From Chloroflexota bacterium (GTDB taxonomy: Bacteria > Chloroflexota > Anaerolineae > 4572-78 > J111): 64,000 nt of DNA. The stretch covers positions 124,001-188,000 of the forward strand of contig BOKF01000009.1 in assembly GCA_016860845.1 (NCBI GenBank), in the 5' to 3' direction. The first letter of the stretch is position 1, and each line of letters opens with the position of its first letter. The notes beneath the pieces were generated by a model. That model searched no databases, had not been told where the DNA came from, and saw only the letters and a program-made list of their open reading frames with translations. Positions 34,193 to 42,148 of this stretch are shown one piece after another. Position numbers and translations under genes: made by a program.

Positions 34193-35719
34193 TTGAACAT
34201 TACTGTCCAGCAAGGCGGCATCCAGACTATCGCCGCCGATGCCATCATTGTCAATTTATTTCAAGGCGTGACCGAACCGGCCGGGGCGACCGGCGCGGTC
34301 AACAAAACTCTCGGCGGGGCGATCAGCGAATTGATTGCCGGAGGCGACCTGCGCGGTAAGTTGGGCGAGACGGCCGTCCTCTACCCGCGCGGCGCCATCC
34401 CCGCCCGGCGAGTCATCCTGGTCGGCCTGGGTAAAGCCGATAAGCTTGATTTGGAAGCGGTGCGCGAAGCCGCCGGAGCAGCGATCAAGCAGGCGGAGAA
34501 GCTCGGCGCAGCCCATGTGGCTACGGTGGTACATGGCGGCGGGACGGGCGGGCTGGATTTGGCCGAGGCCGCCCAGGCCGTGGTCGAAGGAACGATGCTG
34601 GCTTTGTACCGCTATGACGCGCCCAGGGCAAAAAAGGAAGAGGATGAACCGCGGGTTGAGGCGGTGACTCTGGTCGAGTTTGAGGCAGCCAAGATGGAGG
34701 CTGTTGAGGCCGGGGCGCGGGCGGGCCAGATCATCGCCGAGAGCGTCTACCTGACCCGCACGCTGGTCAACCAGCCGAGCAATGTCGCCACCCCCAGCGC
34801 CATTGCTGAAGCGGCCCAGAAGATGTGCGCCGAGGTCGGCCTGGTTTGCCGGGTGCTGGACGAAGCCGAGATGCGGGCCGAGGGTATGGGCGCGCTGCTG
34901 GCCGTTACCCAGGGGGCGGCTCAACCGGCTAAATTTGTGATTATGGAGCACCGGCCGGCTGCAGCGGCGGAACAACCGCCGGTCGTCCTGGTGGGCAAGG
35001 GCGTCGCCTTCGACACCGGCGGCTACTCCATCAAGCCCTGGGAACACATGGGCGATATGAAGATGGACATGGCCGGGGCCGGGGCGGTTATCGGGGCGAT
35101 GCGGGCCGTGGCTTTGCTCGACCTGCCGCTGCCGGTGGTCGGCCTGGTGCCAACGGTTGAAAATGTTATCAGCGCTACGGCCTACAAACCGGCGGATGTT
35201 TTCATCGCCAAAAATGGAGTCAGCATTGAAATCATCAGCACCGACGCCGAGGGCCGCCTGATTCTGGCCGACGCCCTCTGCTACGCCGGCACGCTGCATC
35301 CGGCGGCAGTCATTGACGTGGCCACGCTGACCGGGGCGAAAGTGATGGCTTTGGGTGCCCGGACCAACGCTCTCTTCTGTGACGACGAGGCCCTGCGCGA
35401 GGCCCTGTTGGCTGCCGGGCAAAAAGTTGGCGAGCCGTTGTGGCGCATGCCGCTCGACCCCGCCTACGACCGCCAGATCAAGAGCAATGTGGCCGATATT
35501 AAAAATTCAGGGGGACGGGGCGGTGGCGCAATTACTGCCGCCCGTTTCCTGGCCCATTTTGTTGGCGAATGGCCCTGGGCGCACATTGACATGGCCGGCA
35601 GCGCCGAGTCCGGCAGCGGGCCGGAGCACACTCCGCGCAGCTACATGACCAAAGGAGCCAGCGGTGTTCCCCTGCGGACGTTAGTGGAGTATTTGCGCAG
35701 TGTAGCCGTGGTAAGTTGA
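34193..35719 (+). CDS. pepA: Leucyl aminopeptidase (M17)
   Basis: 508 residues from TTG at 34193, preferred because GGAGG lies 5 bp upstream; the ATG at 34181 lies before that site and has none of its own. M17 signatures: GKGVAFDTGGYSIKP (metal and catalytic Lys), MKMDMAGAGAV, and STDAEGRLILADAL (metal ligands Asp/Glu and catalytic Arg; relatives usually have NTDAEGR). It removes N-terminal residues from peptides in the cytoplasm as a two-metal hexamer. An upstream MITE separates it from osmC. Confidence 0.93.
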   Translation: MNITVQQGGIQTIAADAIIVNLFQGVTEPAGATGAVNKTLGGAISELIAGGDLRGKLGETAVLYPRGAIPARRVILVGLGKADKLDLEAVREAAGAAIKQAEKLGAAHVATVVHGGGTGGLDLAEAAQAVVEGTMLALYRYDAPRAKKEEDEPRVEAVTLVEFEAAKMEAVEAGARAGQIIAESVYLTRTLVNQPSNVATPSAIAEAAQKMCAEVGLVCRVLDEAEMRAEGMGALLAVTQGAAQPAKFVIMEHRPAAAAEQPPVVLVGKGVAFDTGGYSIKPWEHMGDMKMDMAGAGAVIGAMRAVALLDLPLPVVGLVPTVENVISATAYKPADVFIAKNGVSIEIISTDAEGRLILADALCYAGTLHPAAVIDVATLTGAKVMALGARTNALFCDDEALREALLAAGQKVGEPLWRMPLDPAYDRQIKSNVADIKNSGGRGGGAITAARFLAHFVGEWPWAHIDMAGSAESGSGPEHTPRSYMTKGASGVPLRTLVEYLRSVAVVS

Positions 35720-35734
35720 GGACATTGCCCTTTC

Positions 35735-36085
35735 CTAATAGCCGGCCTGGCTGCGGAGCCGCCGGGCCAGGAGCATACCAATGAGCGATATAAAAAAGCC
35801 CAGAATGGCCGCCAGGATCAATAAATCGCGGGAAGGGTTGGGAGGGGTGTAGCCTTCGGCCCGGCGCAGGTGGGCGGTGGTCAGCAGTTGGCGTTTCAAC
35901 TCAGTCTCAAAGGTGCGGGCAGGGCTTACCGGCCGTAAGGTAGATTTCACCTGCTCGGCCACACCCAGCAGGAGGGCTAACTCCTCCGCATCGGTCAGGT
36001 CAAGAGAGGTATCGCTCTCAGCTTCATCCTTGACCAGACGATCCGCATGCGCCGCCAGGATTTCCTTGAGTTGTTTTTTGTTCAT
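35735..36085 (-). CDS. Small membrane protein, possible anti-sigma factor
   Basis: 116 residues: a soluble N-terminal segment (about 1-85, rich in Asp/Glu/Leu, with DLTDAEELALLLGVAEQVKS) and one membrane helix near the C-terminus (about 90-108), ending RRLRSQAGY. It is the last gene of the minus-strand run sigma factor-DegV-this gene. A cytoplasmic domain plus single helix next to an ECF sigma factor fits an anti-sigma factor, but no zinc-binding motif is present, so this is inference. Ribosome site aagga. Confidence 0.5.
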   Translation of the reverse strand: MNKKQLKEILAAHADRLVKDEAESDTSLDLTDAEELALLLGVAEQVKSTLRPVSPARTFETELKRQLLTTAHLRRAEGYTPPNPSRDLLILAAILGFFISLIGMLLARRLRSQAGY

Positions 36086-36104
36086 ACGTTTGTTCCTTCT
36101 ACAG

Positions 36105-36185
36105 GTGGCAAAGTAGCAAGGTCGCAGAGTAGCAGGGCTACAGCAAAAATTGAGTATATCTTGCGACCCTGCTACCTGCTACCCT
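36105..36185. repeat. Palindromic repeat overlapping the 3' end of a DegV gene
   Basis: The GTAGCA-rich phrase ggtcgcagagtagcagggc and its near-complement gcgaccctgctacctgctac form a long imperfect hairpin. The right arm encodes the last residues of the DegV gene ending at 36172. Confidence 0.6.
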
Positions 36186-37026
36186 GATCCGCCGGGTACG
36201 TAGCAAAGCCCACTGTGCCGGGACCAAAATGAACCGCCAGCGACAGGGCCAGATCGGCGATAAAACTCTCTTGACAATTCAAGCGGCTTTGGATTAAAGC
36301 CAACAACTCTTCTGCTCCGTCCCTGGCCAGGGCGTGGGCCAGTCCCACATGGACCGGCGCCTCCCCGACTCGTTCTGCCGCCATGGCCACCATCCGCTCA
36401 AAGCCTTTTTGCCGGCTGCGGGCGCGTTCCAGCGGAATCAAAGCTCCTTCGTCAACTCCAACAATCGGTTTGACATTCAACAATGAAGCCAGTAACTCGC
36501 GCAGCCGCCCGACCCGCCCGCTCATCCGGGCGTAGCGCAAATCCTTGAGCATAATAAACACGTTGATGTCAGGCCGGCGCGCCTCGAGCTTGGCAGCAAT
36601 CTCTGCCGCCGCCAGGCCCGAGTCGGCCAGATGAGCCGCCTCGCGCACCATCAACCCCAACCCTACCGAGCTAGTCAAGCTGTCTACCACGCTCACCTTG
36701 ACCGAATCCGGCGCTTGCCGGGCGGCCATCGCGGCGCTTTGCCAGGTGCCGCTCAATTTGCTGGTCAGATGAATGGAGAGGATTTCGCTGCCATCGGCGG
36801 CCAGGCTTTGATAGATTTGGCTGAATTCCCCTACCGCCGGCTGGGAGGTGGTGGGTAACATGCCCTCGTCCTTAATCCGCCGGTAGAAAGTCTCCGGGCC
36901 AATCGTTTGCCCTTCACGAAAAGTCTCCAGGCCAAACTGGATATTGACCGGTACAACGGTAAGCTGGTAGCGGTTCAACCAGGCCGGCGGCAGATCGCAG
37001 GTGGAGTCCGTAACGATTTTGATCAC
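36172..37026 (-). CDS. DegV family fatty-acid-binding protein (FakB-like)
   Basis: 284 residues, starting GTG at 37026 overlapping the sigma factor stop as GTGA. DegV signatures: KIVTDSTCDLP at the N-terminus, TTSQPAVGEFSQIY, ILSIHLTSKLSGTWQSA, and a C-terminal FGPGTVGFATYP. DegV/FakB proteins hold a fatty acid for phosphorylation by FakA and feed lipid synthesis. The C-terminal residues are supplied by a repeat. A second DegV lies at 37798-38655, a common arrangement giving different acyl specificities. Confidence 0.9.
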   Translation of the reverse strand: MIKIVTDSTCDLPPAWLNRYQLTVVPVNIQFGLETFREGQTIGPETFYRRIKDEGMLPTTSQPAVGEFSQIYQSLAADGSEILSIHLTSKLSGTWQSAAMAARQAPDSVKVSVVDSLTSSVGLGLMVREAAHLADSGLAAAEIAAKLEARRPDINVFIMLKDLRYARMSGRVGRLRELLASLLNVKPIVGVDEGALIPLERARSRQKGFERMVAMAAERVGEAPVHVGLAHALARDGAEELLALIQSRLNCQESFIADLALSLAVHFGPGTVGFATYPADQGSR

Positions 37027-37622
37027 TGAGCAACCTGGTTTTCTAAATCAGGAAGTTTGGCCTCATTGACCAGATTCTCATGCTCGGCCAGGATCTCTTT
37101 GAGTGAAACCAGGGTGCGATGATAGAGCGATTTAATCGCGCCTTCGCTGCGCCCCAGCACCTGGCCGATCTCGGCATTTGACATGCGCTCCACGAACTTC
37201 ATGACCAGCAAATCCTGGCGCTCGCGCGGCAGGCGTTGAATCGCCGCCAGGAGTAACTCCCGTTCATTGGCCTGCTCGGCGGCGTACTGCGGGCTTTCCT
37301 GCTTGTCGCCGGTCAGGTCCACATCCTCCAGGCCGACTATCTGGCGGCGGCTGTGATCACGCCGCCAATTGACCACGAGATTGTGGGCAATACGGTAAAG
37401 CCAGGCGGCAAAAGGAGCACCCTTGTTGTTGTAGTGAGCAATATGGTTGAGCGCCCGGTAAAACACCTTGGCCGTTAAATCCTCGGCGTCGTGGTGGTTG
37501 CCCAGGCGATAGTAAATGTAATTATATATTTTTTCAACGTACAACTCATAGAGCCGGCCAAACGCTTCAGGATCGGTTTTGGCTCGCTCGATGAGTTGGG
37601 CCTCGTCCATCTCTTCAAACAT
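37023..37622 (-). CDS. ECF-type RNA polymerase sigma factor
   Basis: 199 residues from the ATG at 37622. Region 2 includes DPEAFGRLYELYVEKIYNYI, HDAEDLTAKVFYRAL and FAAWLYRIAHNLVVNWRRD. Region 4 includes LPRERQDLLVMKFVERMSNA and EIGQVLGRSEGAIKSLYHRT, a helix-turn-helix. It directs RNA polymerase to a regulon, possibly membrane or lipid stress, given the DegV gene coupled to it (inference). An upstream in-frame TTG at 37643 is less likely. Confidence 0.9.
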   Translation of the reverse strand: MFEEMDEAQLIERAKTDPEAFGRLYELYVEKIYNYIYYRLGNHHDAEDLTAKVFYRALNHIAHYNNKGAPFAAWLYRIAHNLVVNWRRDHSRRQIVGLEDVDLTGDKQESPQYAAEQANERELLLAAIQRLPRERQDLLVMKFVERMSNAEIGQVLGRSEGAIKSLYHRTLVSLKEILAEHENLVNEAKLPDLENQVAQ

Positions 37623-37797
37623 GTAAACACTGCCCAACGCCAAAAGTTATGTAATCAGGAGGCTGACTGCTGCTCAGGTGGACTTTTTTGACCGCCAACA
37701 AAGCGCGCTGCACCTCCGAGGCTGTTCCATTAACCCAAAAGGTACACGAAGAAGTTGAAAACCACAAAAACTTGGTAGGGGAGTTTAGGCCGGAGAG

Positions 37798-38655
37798 CTA
37801 TGGCCAGGGGTCGGGGCAGATGCCGACGCCCAGAGCGCCCGGTCCCAGGTGAGCGCCGACAACCGGGCCAAGCTCGGAAGTGTAGAAGCGGGTAATATTA
37901 AATCGCTCGGTCATCAGCGCGGCCAGGCTTTCTAGTTCTGCCTGAGCGGCAATATGCATGATACCGGCCTGGACCGGCTGCCGGGGAGTGGAGAGCTGGC
38001 CCTCTAGCTCACTGAAGAGACGCTCCAGCGCTCTTTTTTTGGTCCGCACGCGATCCAGGGGTTGAAGCGTGCCTTCCACCATAGCTAAAATCGGTTTGGT
38101 GTTGAGCAGGGTACCCAAAAAAGCCGCCGCTGTGCCAATACGTCCGCCCCGCTTGAGATATTCCAGCGTATCCACCACTAAAACGATGCGGGTATCCCGG
38201 CGCATCTGCTCCAGGCGGGCTAAAATTTGGGTCAGGTTGTGACCAGCGGCAGCCATCTCGGCGGCGGTAATCGCCATCAACCCCAGGCCCATCGCCGCGG
38301 ATAGGCTGTCAAAAATCGTAATTTTGACCTCAGGCAGTTGTTCTGCCGCAGTCATCGCCGCGTTATAAGTGCCGCTAAGTTTGCTGCTGATGGTCAAAAC
38401 CAAAATCTGCGCTGCAGGACTCTGTTGCAGAACTTGTTGGTAGGCTTGTTTGAACTCACCGCTGGCCGGCTGCGAGGTGGTCGGAAAGTCAGTCGTGGTC
38501 ATGAGCCGCCGGTAGAAGTCGGCATTGCTGAGGCCGGTAATTTCATCGTAGACTTCAGCGCCAAACAAAACTTTCAGCGGCACCACCACAATTTGATGTT
38601 GCTGCAAAATTTCAGGGGGAATATAACCGGTAGAGTCGATAACAACTCTAAGCAT
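37798..38655 (-). CDS. DegV family fatty-acid-binding protein (second copy)
   Basis: 285 residues from ATG at 38655; an upstream TTG start would read through a repeat. Signatures: VVIDSTGYIPPEI, TTSQPASGEFKQAY, LTISSKLSGTYNAA and the ending LGPGALGVGICP. It is homologous to but clearly diverged from the neighbouring DegV. It probably binds a different fatty acid. It lies downstream of the winged-helix regulator gene on the same strand. Confidence 0.9.
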   Translation of the reverse strand: MLRVVIDSTGYIPPEILQQHQIVVVPLKVLFGAEVYDEITGLSNADFYRRLMTTTDFPTTSQPASGEFKQAYQQVLQQSPAAQILVLTISSKLSGTYNAAMTAAEQLPEVKITIFDSLSAAMGLGLMAITAAEMAAAGHNLTQILARLEQMRRDTRIVLVVDTLEYLKRGGRIGTAAAFLGTLLNTKPILAMVEGTLQPLDRVRTKKRALERLFSELEGQLSTPRQPVQAGIMHIAAQAELESLAALMTERFNITRFYTSELGPVVGAHLGPGALGVGICPDPWP

Positions 38656-38698
38656 GGGTGAAAAAGGTTGAAGGTTCAACTTTCAACCTTAACGCGAC
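38656..38698. repeat. Short inverted repeat (AAGGTTGAA...TTCAACCTT)
   Basis: aaggttgaaggttcaac is followed by tttcaacctt, a hairpin in the gap between the second DegV gene and the regulator gene. Similar phrases are common in the other gaps. Confidence 0.5.
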
Positions 38699-38701
38699 AG
38701 T

Positions 38702-39406
38702 TCAGCGTACGCTGGGGGTAATAACATTCATCGCATCGTTCAGGAAGGCAGAAAGCTTGCTGACGCTTTCATCGCTCATTTCGGCCAACTGGTTCTGGAA
38801 GCGTTGGGTGTGGGTTAAGAGCTTGTCGGTCAGGCTCTTGTCTTCGGCTTCATTGGTGAGCGAAAAAGCCACGCTTAAGCCGGCCAAGGCTCCCAGGCCG
38901 ACCTGGCCTTTGGCAGTCAAGCCATTCAAGGCAGAGAGAAGATTGTGGCTGCGCAACCGTTCCAGGTTGAGCAGCAGCACTGAAATCATCTCGGCGCAAT
39001 AGTTAAGCGGCATTCTGGTATCGGGCAGATTCGACAGGGCTTCGCGCAGGGCGTCGGCGGGATTGGTCTGGCGAGCTTCTTCCAGGCGGTGGAGGATGCG
39101 CTCCTTGACCCGTGACCAATCACTGCTGTTCCGCACTTCATCCCGCAGTTGGGTTAAAAATTGCGCCGCTTTGTTTGTCGGGTAAAATACAACTTGCGAA
39201 CGCCCGGGGCCGGCTTGGTCGCCGCTTAAGACATAATCAGAAGCAGCCACCCCTTTTTCTTCCAGCACCTTGAGCATATCATAAGCCGAAAATTTGTTGA
39301 CGCCTAATTTGTCGGCTACGATAGAGTAGTGAACCGGCCCCTTTAACTCTCGATACAATTCAAATAATTTGTCTAAAAATGTTTGTTGGCGAGGAGTCAG
39401 TTTCAT
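38702..39406 (-). CDS. Winged-helix regulator-like protein
   Basis: 234 residues from the ATG at 39406 (ggaggt upstream). The N-terminal 80 residues look like a winged helix: LTPRQQTFLDKLFELYRE, VADKLGVNKFSAYDMLKVLE, then a wing with GPGRSQVVFYPT. The rest is helical, with no known ligand domain. It is divergent from fabF and upstream of a DegV gene, so it may control fatty-acid synthesis or uptake (inference). Confidence 0.65.
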   Translation of the reverse strand: MKLTPRQQTFLDKLFELYRELKGPVHYSIVADKLGVNKFSAYDMLKVLEEKGVAASDYVLSGDQAGPGRSQVVFYPTNKAAQFLTQLRDEVRNSSDWSRVKERILHRLEEARQTNPADALREALSNLPDTRMPLNYCAEMISVLLLNLERLRSHNLLSALNGLTAKGQVGLGALAGLSVAFSLTNEAEDKSLTDKLLTHTQRFQNQLAEMSDESVSKLSAFLNDAMNVITPSVR

Positions 39407-39601
39407 CAAACACCTCCGTAGCACGGGTAATAGAAGCCAAAAAAACCAAAAACTGCCCAAATTTTACATGTAACTTTCCAGCTTGTCAACTAAGCACGTA
39501 TCTACAACGGGGTTTCGGGGTTTTATCCTAGTGGCTTTATCAAAATAAACGAGGAAGCTTAAACGTTCCTGAGATTCGCAGAGAGGATAGATTAAAATCG
39601 T

Positions 39602-40864
39602 ATGTTTACCAATGGAAACGGTCACCGGCGGCGAGTTGTCATCACCGGTATGGGCATGGTCAGCCCGCTGGGTAATAATCTAGCCACAACCTGGGCGGCC
39701 ATGATGCGAGGGGAGTGCGCCGTCGAGCCGATTACCAAGTTTGATACCACTGGTTTTCCCTGTACGGTAGCTGCTTTTGTCAAGGATTTTGACCCGACCC
39801 AGTATATGGACAAGCGCGACGCCCGGCGGATGGCCTCATTTTTGCACTTTGCCGTAGCCGCCGCCCAGGAGGCGATGGCCGATGCCGGCCTGGATATGAG
39901 CCGGGAAGATCCTGAACGGGTGGGGATTGAGATTGGCAGCGCCATTGGCGGTGCGGATGTGGTCGAGGGAGAACGGTTGAACCTGGAACAGCAGGGCCTA
40001 AAAAAGGTTAACCCGGCCACTATCCCGGCTTTGCTGATCAATATGCCCGGTTGTTACATCGCGATTAATAACAACATTCGCGGGCCGGTCAATGCTTCGG
40101 TGACGGCCTGCGCCACCGGCATCTCCGGTATTGGCGAGGGGATGCGCCGGATTGTGTGGGGCGACGCCGATGTGATGCTGGCCGGCGGCACCGAGAGCGC
40201 CATTACCCCGCTGACCGTCGGCGCTTTTGGCCGGTTGACCGCTCTGACCAAGCGCAGTGACACCCCCAAAAAAGCAATCACCCCCTTCGACGCCAACCGT
40301 GACGGCACCGTTGTTGGGGAGGGAGCCGGGGTCGTCGTCCTGGAGTCATTAGAACACGCCCAGGCACGGGGGGCGCGCATCCTGGCCGAGGTCAAGGGTT
40401 ATGCCCTGACCAGCGACGCTTTCCATATCTCCTCACCCCGCGACGACGGCAGCAGCCAGGTGCGAGCCATGCGGCGCGCGCTGCAGGATGGCGGCCTGGA
40501 ACCGCAGCAAGTGGATTACATCGGGGCGCACGGCACCGGCACACCCCTGAATGACGCCATCGAAACCAAAGCCATCAAGCTGGTCCTGGGGGAAGCAGCC
40601 TACGACGTGGCGATTAGCTCGATCAAGAGCATGACCGGCCATACCCTGGGTGCGGCCGGGGCGTTATCGGCTATTGCCACGGTCAAGGCGATGCATGCGG
40701 GTTATCTCCCCCCCACGATCAACCTGGAAACGCCCGACCCTGAGTGTGACCTGGATTATATTCCGAACGAGCCGCGCCAGGCCGAGGTGAAAGTTGCCAT
40801 GGTCAACGGCTTTGGCTTTGGCGGGCAAAATGCCAGTATCGTCTTGCAGAAGTGGGAAGAGTAA
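39602..40864 (+). CDS. fabF: 3-oxoacyl-[acyl-carrier-protein] synthase II
   Basis: 420 residues. The catalytic triad is Cys170 (VTACATGIS), His310 (GAHGTGTPLND) and His347 (MTGHTLGAAGA), typical of FabF condensing enzymes. It opens RRVVITGMGMVSPLG. It elongates acyl-ACP with malonyl-ACP in fatty-acid synthesis. It stands apart from a fab cluster, but next to the DegV/regulator genes, consistent with lipid metabolism. A gagagga ribosome site lies about 12 nt upstream. Confidence 0.94.
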   Translation: MFTNGNGHRRRVVITGMGMVSPLGNNLATTWAAMMRGECAVEPITKFDTTGFPCTVAAFVKDFDPTQYMDKRDARRMASFLHFAVAAAQEAMADAGLDMSREDPERVGIEIGSAIGGADVVEGERLNLEQQGLKKVNPATIPALLINMPGCYIAINNNIRGPVNASVTACATGISGIGEGMRRIVWGDADVMLAGGTESAITPLTVGAFGRLTALTKRSDTPKKAITPFDANRDGTVVGEGAGVVVLESLEHAQARGARILAEVKGYALTSDAFHISSPRDDGSSQVRAMRRALQDGGLEPQQVDYIGAHGTGTPLNDAIETKAIKLVLGEAAYDVAISSIKSMTGHTLGAAGALSAIATVKAMHAGYLPPTINLETPDPECDLDYIPNEPRQAEVKVAMVNGFGFGGQNASIVLQKWEE

Positions 40865-40895
40865 CCAGTAGACGGGGAATTTTGGGACGGAAAAA

Positions 40896-41957
40896 ATGAT
40901 GACTGATACGACAACCCAACTGCGTAAATTTCCGCATCTCAGCCCGGCGGCGTTTCAGCATCCGGCGGATGTACAGGCTATTGCCAATTTGCGCAAAGTG
41001 CCCTTGCTGGCGCCGCTCATCAAGTTCATTTCCAGTTCCGTCTTTGAAAAGCAAATGAGGCTGATGAGCATTTCCAGTGCGGTCCGGCTAGGGCCGAACC
41101 AGGCCCGCAGCATTTACCAAAAATTCGAGCGAGCTGCCGCCATCCTGGATTTGCCGGAGCTGCCCGAGCTGTATGTCAGCAGCCAGTATGTTATCAATGC
41201 CATGGCTTTTGGCGTTCATAAGTACCAAATCACCTTGTATGCCGGTTTGATTGATTTTTTGACGGAAGAAGAACTGCTGGCGGTTATCGGGCATGAATTG
41301 GGCCACGTTAAGTGCCAGCACATGCTGTACAAAACCATGGCCTATTTGCTGCGGGTTTTGGGAACTGAAGTGCTTTATAACCTCCTCCCCGCCGGAACAG
41401 GTATGCTAGCCACGATTCCGCTGCAGATGGCTATCCTGCACTGGGAACGCATGGCCGAATTTTCGTGCGACCGGGCGGCGCTGCTGGTGGTGCAGGATCA
41501 GGCCGTTGTCGCCAGCGCCCTGGCCAAGCTGGCCGGGGGCTCAAAAAAGATTCTGCCGGAGTTGAACCTGGACGAGGTGGTGCAGCAGGCTCAAGAGTAC
41601 GATGCCTCCAGCGAGGGGCTGGTGGAAAAGCTGGTCCAGGTCAACTTGATGCTCGTCCAGACCCACCCTTTCCCGATTGTGCGAGCCAGAGAAATTATGA
41701 CCTGGGCCGACTCCGAGCAATATCAGGCGATTCTGGCCGGCAATTACGTCCAAGAGGCAACCTCGCCCGCCTTGGTCTTGACCGAGCCAAGCGGTAAGGT
41801 TTGCCCCGCGTGCGGGCGGGTGGTCAACGCTTCGGCCCACCTCTGCCTGGCTTGTGGCAGCAGTCTCAAAGGCGCTCGGCGGGTGTGCGCCCAATGTGGC
41901 ATCAAGGTGTTCTCCACCTGGGAAACCTGCCCCGGCTGCGGCAACCACTTAAAGTAG
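40896..41957 (+). CDS. M48 family zinc metalloprotease with C-terminal zinc ribbons
   Basis: 353 residues. The protease signature is VIGHELGHVKCQH (His133, Glu134, His137), and MAEFSCDRAALLV supplies the downstream zinc-ligand Glu and the conserved Asp. A C-terminal tail (about 300-353) carries paired CxxC motifs (CPACGRVV, CLACGSSL, CAQCGIKV, CPGCGNHL), forming two zinc ribbons. The hydrophobic segment around 145-175 is likely membrane-associated. It may act in membrane protein quality control, by analogy with HtpX. It lies 31 bp after fabF. Confidence 0.88.
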   Translation: MMTDTTTQLRKFPHLSPAAFQHPADVQAIANLRKVPLLAPLIKFISSSVFEKQMRLMSISSAVRLGPNQARSIYQKFERAAAILDLPELPELYVSSQYVINAMAFGVHKYQITLYAGLIDFLTEEELLAVIGHELGHVKCQHMLYKTMAYLLRVLGTEVLYNLLPAGTGMLATIPLQMAILHWERMAEFSCDRAALLVVQDQAVVASALAKLAGGSKKILPELNLDEVVQQAQEYDASSEGLVEKLVQVNLMLVQTHPFPIVRAREIMTWADSEQYQAILAGNYVQEATSPALVLTEPSGKVCPACGRVVNASAHLCLACGSSLKGARRVCAQCGIKVFSTWETCPGCGNHLK

Positions 41958-42050
41958 ACGGTAGTCGGTAGACGGTAGACAGGGGGTATTTTCCCGTTTG
42001 CTGTCTACTGGATAACTCTCATAAGGTTTTGACTTATTGAAGTCCCACTA

Positions 42051-42123
42051 TGGGACGCGGATTAAACGGATCGAACGGATTTAAGTCATTCTTATCCGAA
42101 AAATCGGCCGAATCCGCGTCCCA
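42051..42123. repeat. Inverted repeat (TGGGACGCGGATT)
   Basis: tgggacgcggatt (42051-42063) and its exact complement (42111-42123) enclose about 47 bp. The preceding stretch (about 41958-42011) holds gtagacggtag phrase repeats with a ctgtctac counterpart. The whole gap between the convergent protease and glycosyltransferase genes is repeat-derived. Confidence 0.7.
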
Positions 42124-42148
42124 TTGCCCACGCGTCTTATTGTGAAGA

